Assembly (NCBI GenBank): GCA_044356825.1
Contig: JBIKVM010000169.1
Location: 1-6,354 of the forward strand
Reading direction: 5' to 3'
Source: JAUREX01 sp044356825
Lineage (GTDB): Bacteria; Pseudomonadota; Alphaproteobacteria; Rhodobacterales; Rhodobacteraceae
DNA length: 6,354 bases
Shown: positions 1-5,528 of the stretch, piece after piece
How the letters are laid out: the number at the start of each line of letters is the position of its first letter
Numbering within the stretch: the first letter of the stretch is position 1
Program-made: the position numbers and the translations under genes
The notes under the pieces: generated by a model
Told to the model about the DNA's origin: nothing
What the model saw: the letters and a program-made list of their open reading frames with translations, nothing else
Database searches by the model: none

Positions 1-1
1 C

Positions 2-337
2 GCCTTCTGCCGTTTTCTCTGCCCGCTCGGGGGCGCGCTCGCGATCCTCGACCGGTTGCACCTGCTCGATCTGCTCAAGCGCCGGCCCGAGTGCGGCAAC
101 CCCTGCCACCTCTGCGAACGGTCCTGCCCGGTCAAGGCGATCGAGCGGTCGGGCAAGATCGTCATGGCCGAGTGCTTCCAGTGCCTCGACTGCATGGTGG
201 AGTATCACGACGACCGGCGCTGCCCGCCGCTTGCGCAGATCCGCAAGCGCAAGGGGCGCGCGCCCGCTGCGGCGCCCGCGGGCGTGCACCCCCCCGCTTT
301 CGCGGCCTTGGCGGCCCGACGCGCGCCGTCGGCTTGA
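2..337 (+). CDS. NosR/NirI-family polyferredoxin, C-terminal part (5' end outside window)
   Basis: This is the last 111 residues of a NosR/NirI-type protein. These inner-membrane flavo-iron-sulfur proteins support nitrous oxide reductase (NosR) or expression of cytochrome cd1 nitrite reductase (NirI). The fragment begins just before a CX3CP motif (CRFLCPLG, fragment residues 3-10), which is typical of the end of the membrane domain. Two cysteine clusters follow: C31-x3-C35-x2-C38-x3-C42-P, and C58-x2-C61-x2-C64-x9-C74-P. These are the expected ligands for two cytoplasmic [4Fe-4S] centres, and their spacing matches NosR/NirI as I remember it. After RKRK the protein ends in an Ala/Pro-rich tail of about 27 residues with no recognisable domain. 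The frame is open from base 2 to the TGA at 335-337. The next gene is convergent rather than a co-oriented nosZ, so NosR and NirI cannot be told apart here and I give no symbol. The N-terminal FMN-binding domain and most membrane helices lie upstream of the window. Confidence 0.83.
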   Translation, partial: AFCRFLCPLGGALAILDRLHLLDLLKRRPECGNPCHLCERSCPVKAIERSGKIVMAECFQCLDCMVEYHDDRRCPPLAQIRKRKGRAPAAAPAGVHPPAFAALAARRAPSA

Positions 338-353
338 GGGGCGGGATGGGGTC

Positions 354-1730
354 TCAGGGGCCGATGATGCGCGCAAGCTCGGCCGCCGCAACGGCGCGCA
401 GCAGAGTGTCCTCGATCTCCTCCGCTGTCGCGAGGGCCGCGTCGTGCTTGCCGGCACGGGCTTCGGCGCGTGCCGTTGCAAGGATCAGCTCGTCCAGAGC
501 AGGGCCGCTCGCAAATCCGCGGGCAAGCGCGCGCGCACCCGCCCCGTCGCCCGCGACCGCGAGCGACGCGCAGATGTCGGCGACTGCCGCTGCCCTTTCG
601 CCCCGATGCGGCACGGCGGCGACCAAGCTCAGCGCGGTCGCGATCTGGCCGCGCCGTGCCTCAGCCCGGGCAAGGGCGATGCGGGCCTGCGTCAGGTATT
701 CGATCGCGCCGACCTCGGCCGCGAGGGCCTCGGCTTGCGCGATGTCGCCCGTCTCGGCGATGCGTCCGGCAACCGCGACAAGGGCCGCGGCGTTGCCATA
801 GGCCGACTGGATCTGCCGCGCCAGATCGATCGCCTCTGCCATGCGCCCGCGCTCGGCCAGCGCATCGGCCATCGCGATCAGCGCCTCGGCGTCGCCATAG
901 GCCCCCTCGATCAGCTGCGCCGTCAGGCGCGCGCCCTCGAGATCGCCAAGCCCCGCCTGCACCGCCGCGATCCGCCCGAGCGCGCGCGACCGCGCGGCCA
1001 CATCGGGGATCGCGTGCGCGGTCTGAAGCGCGGATTCGACATCCCCCCCGACAGCCTCGATCTCGGCAATCCCGACGAGTGCCTCGTAGAACCAGAACTG
1101 GTCAAAATCCTTGCTGCGCACGACAAGGCCGCTCGGGATCTTGCGGGAATCCTGATCGGCGGTGAACCAGTAGTCGGTCGCGATCCTGCTTGCCGCGCGG
1201 ACCGCACCCGAGATGTCGCCCGTGCGCGCGACCGAGAGCGCGATCGCCGCCTGCGCCTCGGAGCGCCGATAGGGGTTGGCGATGGCGACGACCGTCTCGT
1301 AGGCGCCTTCCGCATCGCCGCGCCGTGCCTGTTCGGCCGCGATAGCCTCGAGTGCGAGAATCCGGGCCGAGCGGCTGCGTGCGTCGTCGATCCCGAGCGC
1401 GAGCTCGCGCGCGCGCTCGATATCGCCTGTCTGCGCAATGGCCAGCGCGATTTCGCCCACCGCCTCTGCGGCGGTAGCCGGTTCGGCGATGTCGGCCGCC
1501 TGCGCGAGCGCCTCATCGAACCGACCGAGCGTGCCGAGCGCGGTCGCGATGGCAAAGCCCGCCTCGTCGCGGTCCCGGGTACGTGTCAGGTCCTGGCGCG
1601 CGTCCTGCGCGGTACCAATCAGACAGTGCGCGATGGCAGGTGGCGCGCATCCGAGCCCTGCCGCCCACCCGGCTGGCGCCAGCGCCCCGACGAGCGCGAG
1701 CGCAGCGATACCCGCACCCGGCCTGCTCAC
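354..1730 (-). CDS. Exported alpha-helical (TPR-like) repeat protein with 33-residue period
   Basis: A protein of 458 residues, function unknown. The start is a GTG at 1730, preceded by a G-run (GGGGGG) ending six bases upstream. Residues 1-24 look like a Sec signal peptide: a hydrophobic stretch (IAALALVGALAPA), then GWA-A as a likely cleavage site. C28 is not in a good lipobox. From about residue 55 to the end it consists of TPR-like helix-turn-helix repeats, with pattern A..IA.A...GD...A..LA..I. The turn glycine falls at residues 69, 102, 138, 171, 229, 262, 295, 328, 361, 394 and 427. Eight of the ten intervals are exactly 33, one is 36 and one is 58. The 58-residue interval carries an insertion of about 25 residues (185-215) rich in aromatics (DYWF, FWFYE). 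The 99-base period is visible in the DNA too: GCCATAGGCC-like strings start at 795 and 894. A periplasmic scaffold or binding solenoid is the natural inference. It is convergent with the NosR/NirI gene and divergent from a second exported repeat protein. Confidence 0.85.
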   Translation of the reverse strand: MSRPGAGIAALALVGALAPAGWAAGLGCAPPAIAHCLIGTAQDARQDLTRTRDRDEAGFAIATALGTLGRFDEALAQAADIAEPATAAEAVGEIALAIAQTGDIERARELALGIDDARSRSARILALEAIAAEQARRGDAEGAYETVVAIANPYRRSEAQAAIALSVARTGDISGAVRAASRIATDYWFTADQDSRKIPSGLVVRSKDFDQFWFYEALVGIAEIEAVGGDVESALQTAHAIPDVAARSRALGRIAAVQAGLGDLEGARLTAQLIEGAYGDAEALIAMADALAERGRMAEAIDLARQIQSAYGNAAALVAVAGRIAETGDIAQAEALAAEVGAIEYLTQARIALARAEARRGQIATALSLVAAVPHRGERAAAVADICASLAVAGDGAGARALARGFASGPALDELILATARAEARAGKHDAALATAEEIEDTLLRAVAAAELARIIGP

Positions 1731-1776
1731 GACTGGCCCCCCGTGTGCCGCAGGCTACGGGGCGCCGCGATCTTTC

Positions 1777-1798
1777 GCATGTCAGTGCATGTGATACT
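1777..1798. promoter_or_regulatory. Candidate operator/promoter region between two divergent exported-protein genes
   Basis: The roughly 100 bases between the two divergent starts must hold both promoters. Two GCATGT copies lie at 1777-1782 and 1787-1792, spaced by 10 bases (one helical turn). The segment 1776-1793 also reads as an imperfect palindrome (CGCATG-n6-CATGTG). TGTGATACT at 1790-1798 resembles an extended -10 element for the rightward gene, but I see no convincing -35 for it. No FNR/NNR-type TTGAT-n4-ATCAA box is visible. The assignment is tentative. Confidence 0.28.
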
Positions 1799-1820
1799 CT
1801 GTCCACTGAATCCTGCACTC

Positions 1821-1826
1821 GGAGGT
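1821..1826 (+). promoter_or_regulatory. Shine-Dalgarno fixing the start of the pentapeptide protein
   Basis: GGAGGT lies five bases before the ATG at 1832. It selects this ATG over upstream in-frame starts, and the choice is confirmed because the protein then begins with a clean signal peptide. Confidence 0.75.
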
Positions 1827-1831
1827 CTGTC

Positions 1832-2239
1832 ATGAAGTCGATCGTCGCGGCCGGTCTGATACTGAGCCTTGCCGCCCCGGTGCTGGCCTTCGATGCGACC
1901 GCCGTCGCCGTCTTGCGCGAGACGGGCAAGTGCGAGGGGTGCGATCTTTCGCAGGCTGATCTGCGCTGGGCGAATGTCTATGGCGCCGAACTCGCGGGCG
2001 CGCCCAACCTCGTGGGCGCCATGCTGGAGGGGGCGAAGCTCGATGGCGCGAACCTCTATGGCGCGAACCTCGAGTCGGCGCGGCTGCAGGGCGCCAGCCT
2101 GCGCGGTGCCGACCTGTCGTGGACAAGCCTTCGGGGTGCCGATCTGACCGGCGCCGATCTGGCGCAGGCACGTCTCGATGGCGCCATCTTCTGCAGCACG
2201 GTCATGCCCGACGGTACCCGCAACGACACGGGTTGCTGA
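1832..2239 (+). CDS. Exported pentapeptide-repeat protein
   Basis: A protein of 135 residues. Residues 1-19 form a textbook signal peptide (MKSIVAAGLILSLAAPVLA, then F20), so the mature protein should be periplasmic. From residue 37 to 122 there are 17 consecutive pentapeptide repeats of A(D/N)LXX type. Their central Leu/Val/Phe residues sit at 39, 44, 49 and 54, then 60, 65 and every fifth residue to 120. A one-residue phase slip (APNLVG) therefore separates the first four repeats from the other thirteen. Such repeats fold as a right-handed quadrilateral beta-helix. The four mature cysteines bracket the helix: C34 and C37 (CEGC) just before it, and C121 and C135 after it. They could form disulfides in the periplasm. 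The C-terminal MPDGTRNDTGC resembles the ending of other short exported pentapeptide proteins as I recall them. The start is set by GGAGGT. It is transcribed divergently from the exported helical-repeat gene and nothing suggests a catalytic activity. Gyrase-protecting (Qnr-like) function is unlikely because the protein is exported. Confidence 0.9.
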   Translation: MKSIVAAGLILSLAAPVLAFDATAVAVLRETGKCEGCDLSQADLRWANVYGAELAGAPNLVGAMLEGAKLDGANLYGANLESARLQGASLRGADLSWTSLRGADLTGADLAQARLDGAIFCSTVMPDGTRNDTGC

Positions 2240-2253
2240 GGCGCTGGCCTCCG

Positions 2254-2288
2254 CGTCGGCGGGATAGGAAGCCGCCGCATCGCCGACG
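2254..2288. terminator. GC-rich inverted repeat in convergent gap, possible bidirectional terminator
   Basis: CGTCGGCG (2254-2261) is perfectly complementary to CGCCGACG (2281-2288), an 8-base stem with a 19-base loop. A competing inner pairing joins CGGCGG (2257-2262) to CCGCCG (2272-2277). It lies between the stop codons of two convergent genes, where a terminator is expected. No T-run follows on either strand, so intrinsic termination is unproven. Confidence 0.33.
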
Positions 2289-2367
2289 GCTAGGCGTGGG
2301 CATCCAGACGCGGTGCGGGGTGCAGGTGCACGCGGTTCCGGTCCGCGGTCTGGTGGCATGTCGTGGG

Positions 2368-3408
2368 TCATTCTGGGCGCGCGCCCGGCAGGGGTTTAAG
2401 GTCCAGTTTCTCGGGGGCGTAGTCGGCGCGCAGGGCGGCGGCAAGCGCCTCGACGAAGTCGTGGAAGGGGCGCACGCTGTTGAGGTGCCGCGCCATCGCG
2501 ATCACCATTTCGCGGCCGTTTTCTTCGGCTGCATAGAAGCGCACGCGCGCCCGAACCTCGAGCGGGAGGTTCGGGATCAGCGAGGACGGGATGTGGCACG
2601 TCGCATGCCCCGCCGCCACGATGCGCACCGCGCTTTCATGCATCGAGCAGCCAAAATAGGGTTGAGCTTCGGGTAATGCCCCCGCATACCAGCCCTGCGT
2701 CTGCGCCGACCACGGAACGGTGGTGCGCAGTTCTGTATAGCGCAGAAGGGCGGGATGCCCGGGTGGGACCGGCGCGCCCGCAAGGCAGGCGCGCACGACG
2801 TCTTCGGGCACGATTTGCGGCACCACCCAGACGAGGCGGTCTTCGTGGACGCTCAGCACATGCAGCGAGGCGCGGTGCTCCGCGATGGCCTCGCCCCGCA
2901 GGAGAGCGACGTTGAGGCGATGCGTCATCAGCCGCTCGACCAGATCCTGCGAGGTCGGCGCACTGAAAAGGTCGAGATGGGCAAGGCGTGGCACCGAAAG
3001 CGCGATACGCGCCAGGAGTTCCGTGAACGGGCCGGTGAAGGATGGCGTTGCCCCGAACCCGAGCGTGAGGCCACGCTCCACGAAGAGGTCGTTATGCCGG
3101 GTTTCGGATGCCTCGACCGAGGCAAGAATGCGCGCCGCCGATGCCGCCCAGAACATCCCTGCGGGCGTCAGGTCCGTCCTGAAGCCGCGGCTGCGCACGA
3201 GCAATTGCGTTCCCAATGCCTCTTCCATCCGCGCGAGTTGCTGCGAGATGTTGGGTTGCGACATATCGAGCCGACGCATCGCACGACTGATCGATCCGGA
3301 CACCGCGACGGCATGCAGGATCTCAAGTTGCTTCAATGAAACCTTCATCAACGGTACCGGATCATCTTCTCGGTTCCCAACGCAAAGACGCCGAGCAACG
3401 GCCGACAC
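2368..3408 (-). CDS. LysR-type transcriptional regulator (first of a divergent pair)
   Basis: A protein of 346 residues. Residues 23-82 are the LysR winged helix-turn-helix (VSLKQLEILHAV, then SGSISRAMRRLDMSQPNISQQ and the wing ending LTPAG). Residues about 113-330 form the periplasmic-binding-protein-like effector domain, starting LTLGFGATPSF. Effector and targets are not identifiable. The frame opens with GTG at 3408, preceded by a strong extended Shine-Dalgarno (AGGGGGTGATT) seven bases away, which gives 20 residues before the usual LysR start. The alternative ATG at 3348 gives a canonical 326-residue LysR protein but has no visible Shine-Dalgarno. I prefer the GTG on that ground, with reserve. 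It is divergent from a second LysR gene across a 290-base gap that carries a LysR-box-like palindrome, fitting autoregulation or cross-regulation. Its 3' end faces the pentapeptide gene. Confidence 0.92.
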   Translation of the reverse strand: MSAVARRLCVGNREDDPVPLMKVSLKQLEILHAVAVSGSISRAMRRLDMSQPNISQQLARMEEALGTQLLVRSRGFRTDLTPAGMFWAASAARILASVEASETRHNDLFVERGLTLGFGATPSFTGPFTELLARIALSVPRLAHLDLFSAPTSQDLVERLMTHRLNVALLRGEAIAEHRASLHVLSVHEDRLVWVVPQIVPEDVVRACLAGAPVPPGHPALLRYTELRTTVPWSAQTQGWYAGALPEAQPYFGCSMHESAVRIVAAGHATCHIPSSLIPNLPLEVRARVRFYAAEENGREMVIAMARHLNSVRPFHDFVEALAAALRADYAPEKLDLKPLPGARPE

Positions 3409-3410
3409 AA

Positions 3411-3421
3411 AATCACCCCCT
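3411..3421 (-). promoter_or_regulatory. Extended Shine-Dalgarno supporting the GTG start at 3408
   Basis: On the minus strand this reads AGGGGGTGATT. Its first ten bases match the complement of the 16S rRNA 3' end (AGGAGGTGAT) at nine positions. The G-run ends seven bases before the GTG, the usual spacing. It decides between the 346- and 326-residue versions of the regulator. Confidence 0.55.
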
Positions 3422-3596
3422 CTGCGTGCGGATCATACTGCCGCAGGAGCATCGACTACAACCACGCAGTGTGCGCGGCCGTGCCGCATGGCCCAGAATT
3501 GTCTGGTCACCCTGTCCGGGCGGGGCCGCGGTGCGAAGATGGCCCCGGCGCTCCTGCTTGCAGGGGACGGATCCGCCCAGTGCAGGCAGAAATTCA

Positions 3597-3615
3597 CCAT
3601 AAGGATGATTTATGG
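3597..3615. promoter_or_regulatory. Candidate LysR-type regulator binding site (T-N11-A palindrome)
   Basis: CCATAA-N7-TTATGG is a perfect six-base inverted repeat with a seven-base spacer. It contains T3600-N11-A3612, the classic LysR recognition pattern, in the form ATAA-N7-TTAT. It lies in the A+T-rich part of the gap between two divergent LysR genes, 83 bases upstream of the plus-strand ATG. Which of the two regulators binds it cannot be told from sequence. Confidence 0.5.
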
Positions 3616-3618
3616 CTT

Positions 3619-3633
3619 GAAACGCAACGTTTC
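3619..3633. promoter_or_regulatory. Second palindrome beside the LysR box, possible activation subsite
   Basis: GAAACG-CAA-CGTTTC is a perfect six-base inverted repeat with a three-base spacer. Its centre (3626) lies 20 bases, about two helical turns, from the centre of the preceding palindrome (3606). It is on the side nearer the plus-strand regulator. It does not itself fit T-N11-A, so it may be a degenerate activation site or the site of another factor. Confidence 0.35.
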
Positions 3634-3698
3634 TTGATGTTTCTCGAAATCTACGCATCGGTTTTCTGCAATCCCTCTCACATCAAGAAGTTCTGCTC

Positions 3699-4610
3699 AT
3701 GGCGCTCGATGTCGATCTTCTGCTGGGCCTGCGGGCCGTGATCGAGAATGGAACGGTCACGCAGGCGGCCTCGGTGCTCGGCATCACCCAGCCTGCGCTT
3801 TCGGCGCGAATCGCCAAACTCGAAAGCCGGATCGGATTTCCCCTGTTCGATCGCGAGGGCGGGAATTCGCTGCGGCCGACGCCGCGCGCGCTCGAGTTCT
3901 ATGAGTCCGTCCGCGCGGTGCTCGCGCATGTCGAACAGTTGGCCCTGACGGCAGAGCGTCTGCGGACCGGGGCCACGGGAACGCTCGTCGTCGCGTCGCA
4001 TCCGGCGGCATCGATCTCGATCCTGCCCGGTGTGGTTGCGCGGTTCCGCAGCCTGAGTCCCGGGGTCGATGTGCGCATGATCAACCGCACTTCCGAAGAC
4101 GTCCGTGCCTATTTCGAGGCAAGCATCGTGGATCTGGCCATCGCCGAGTTGCCGGTCGACCTTGCTCAGGTGGAGCGGCGCCGCGTCTCGATCGATCTCG
4201 TTGCCATTCTGCCGACGGGGCATCCTCTTGCGGCCCGGGCTACCCTCTCGCCGGCCGATCTGGCGGATCAGCCCTTCGTGTCGATGACGACCGGGCGGGC
4301 AATCGGGCACATCATCTCGAATGCCGTGCGCGAGAAGGGCGGCGGCTTCACCAAGGTGATCGAGGCCGAATACTTCAGCACCATCTGCGCTCTGGTCGCG
4401 ACGGGGCAGGGGGTTTCCGTGGTCGATCCGTGGTCAGCGCGGATGTTTGCACATCTCGGACTCGTGAGCCGTCCGCTGACACCTGCGATCCGCTACGAGA
4501 TCGCGGTCTTCTTCCGCTCCGACCGACGCCTCGCAGATCCCGCGCGGCTATTTCTTGGGCTGCTCGAGGAGACGTTGCGCAATCCGAATGGCATTCCGCA
4601 GACCGCTTGA
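3699..4610 (+). CDS. LysR-type transcriptional regulator (second of a divergent pair)
   Basis: A protein of 303 residues, the normal length for the family. Residues about 4-62 are the winged helix-turn-helix (DLLLGLRAVIENGTVTQAAS, ITQPALSARIAKLE), followed by DREGGNSLRPTPRA, the family's wing motif. Residues 94-293 are the effector-binding domain. The stretches HPLAARATLSPADLADQPFV and ICALVATGQGVSVVDPW resemble the LysR/opine-regulator (OccR, NocR) type of effector domain as I remember it. That hints at an amino-acid-like ligand but does not establish one. The start is ATG at 3699 with a weak AAGAAG eight bases before it. It is divergent from the first LysR gene and convergent with the ABC permease gene, 54 bases away, so it does not sit in the usual divergent position for regulating that transporter. 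Confidence 0.93.
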   Translation: MALDVDLLLGLRAVIENGTVTQAASVLGITQPALSARIAKLESRIGFPLFDREGGNSLRPTPRALEFYESVRAVLAHVEQLALTAERLRTGATGTLVVASHPAASISILPGVVARFRSLSPGVDVRMINRTSEDVRAYFEASIVDLAIAELPVDLAQVERRRVSIDLVAILPTGHPLAARATLSPADLADQPFVSMTTGRAIGHIISNAVREKGGGFTKVIEAEYFSTICALVATGQGVSVVDPWSARMFAHLGLVSRPLTPAIRYEIAVFFRSDRRLADPARLFLGLLEETLRNPNGIPQTA

Positions 4611-4664
4611 CCCCGGAAGGCGAAAAGTGTCCCGAGCCGGCGAGCGCCTGCCCGGGAGGAAGTA

Positions 4665-5528
4665 TCAGTCTGAGTTCTTCAGTACCTGGGACTTGTGCCA
4701 GAAAACGAAGGTGCGCTGAACCCACGAGACCAGCCCGTAGAGGGCAAGGCCCACGAGACTCAGGTACAGGATGAGCGAGAACACCCGCGGCGTGTTGAGG
4801 TTCGAGGCAGCAATCCGGATCTGCTCTCCGAACCCCTTGCCGCCGCCAAGAAACTCTCCGGTGATTGCCCCCGCCATCACGCCCACGGCCGCGATCTTGA
4901 GACCGGTGAAGATCTGCGGCAGCCCCGTGGGCAACTTGAGCATGAACAAGGTCTGCAACCGCGACGATCCCATCGTCTTGAACAGCATGCGCGCATTCGC
5001 GTCGGCCGAGTGGAGGCCAGCCGCCGTGCCGACGACGATCGGGAATGTCGCGATGAAGGCCGCGAGCGCGACCTTGCTCTGGATGTCGAAACCCAGCCAC
5101 GCGACGAAGAGGGGTGCGAACGCGACCTTGGGCATCGTGTCGATCGCCACGAGATAGGGCATGATTGCCCGCTCACCGAAGGCGGTTTCGCCAACGATCA
5201 CGCCGAGGGTGAAGCCAATCGCGATCGCAAGGGCAAAGCCGTAGATCACTTCCTTGAGCGTGATCCAGAGAGCCGGCAGCAGGTAGTCGCCCGAAAGCAG
5301 GTTCGAGCCGACGAACGCGATGTCGCGCCCGGTCTCCCACGGTGTCGGCAAGATGATGGCCGAGACGAGGCCGCTGCGGGTCACGAGATCCCACAGGGCA
5401 ACGAACACGACGAAAACGAAGATCATCTGAACGGATCGCGGGATCCGGTCGATGAGGGGCACGGTCTCTACCCAGACGGTATCGCCGTCGCCAGATTGGG
5501 TGTCACGGGGCGTGGAGGGGGCGCTCAC
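4665..5528 (-). CDS. ABC importer permease, nitrate/sulfonate/taurine (SsuC/TauC-like) family
   Basis: A protein of 287 residues, somewhat longer than many relatives because of a polar N-terminus of about 32 residues. It is the inner-membrane channel subunit of a NitT/TauT-class importer. Hydrophobic segments lie near residues 34-51, 85-112, 120-145, 152-172, 208-226 and 248-272, giving the expected six helices. The cytoplasmic coupling loop reads G187-x9-L197-x-L199-P200, then TGLPQIFTGLKIA, which is diagnostic of the family. The EAA triad itself is replaced by MLF (181-183). GEFLGGGKGFGEQI (224-237) is another typical stretch. The start is GTG at 5528, overlapping the ATPase stop as GTGA and preceded by a perfect AAGGAGG. 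Substrate is unknown: the family includes alkanesulfonate, taurine, nitrate, bicarbonate and thiamine-pyrimidine importers. Confidence 0.93.
   Translation of the reverse strand: MSAPSTPRDTQSGDGDTVWVETVPLIDRIPRSVQMIFVFVVFVALWDLVTRSGLVSAIILPTPWETGRDIAFVGSNLLSGDYLLPALWITLKEVIYGFALAIAIGFTLGVIVGETAFGERAIMPYLVAIDTMPKVAFAPLFVAWLGFDIQSKVALAAFIATFPIVVGTAAGLHSADANARMLFKTMGSSRLQTLFMLKLPTGLPQIFTGLKIAAVGVMAGAITGEFLGGGKGFGEQIRIAASNLNTPRVFSLILYLSLVGLALYGLVSWVQRTFVFWHKSQVLKNSD

Larger units (their letters stand above)
3409..3698. other. Divergent intergenic region between two LysR-type genes
   Basis: This 290-base gap must carry the leader and promoter of both regulators. Bases 3409-3590 are GC-rich like the genes around them, but no frame on either strand gives a plausible protein. 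Bases about 3590-3690 are clearly richer in A+T and contain the two palindromes listed separately. I could not assign a convincing -35/-10 pair: TTGAAA (3617-3622) and TTGATG (3634-3639) are -35-like, but neither has a good -10 at 16-18 bases. Confidence 0.5.

Noticed and set aside
1700..1730. A possible lipoprotein signal (GLGC, C28) in the exported helical-repeat protein.
   Set aside because: Position -3 is Gly and position -2 is Leu, which does not fit a lipobox. A signal peptidase I site at GWA-A is more likely.
231..1835. A 534-codon plus-strand open frame antisense to the exported helical-repeat gene, long enough to look like a gene.
   Set aside because: Its translation is low-complexity and Arg-rich with no domain. 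The minus-strand frame has a signal peptide and clean 33-residue repeats. GC-biased codons with periodic repeats readily leave the complementary frame open.
2320..2331. A short palindrome GTGCA-GG-TGCAC in the gap before the first LysR gene's stop codon.
   Set aside because: It is only 12 bases, lies between convergent gene ends where an operator is not expected, and has no T-run to support a terminator. It is probably chance in GC-rich DNA.
1727..2371. A 214-codon minus-strand open frame opposite the pentapeptide gene.
   Set aside because: It is a mirror of the repeat: pentapeptide codons read in reverse give a periodic but meaningless protein. It lacks a signal peptide, domain and convincing start.
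3469..3741. A 90-codon plus-strand open frame in the gap between the LysR genes, ending inside the second one.
   Set aside because: Composition is unlike a real protein, there is no ribosome site, and it overlaps the palindromes and the well-supported regulator start.
4611..4664. The 54-base gap between the second LysR gene and the permease gene, inspected for a terminator.
   Set aside because: Only weak GC-rich complementarity (such as GGCG-AG-CGCC) is present, without a stable stem or T-run, so no feature is called.
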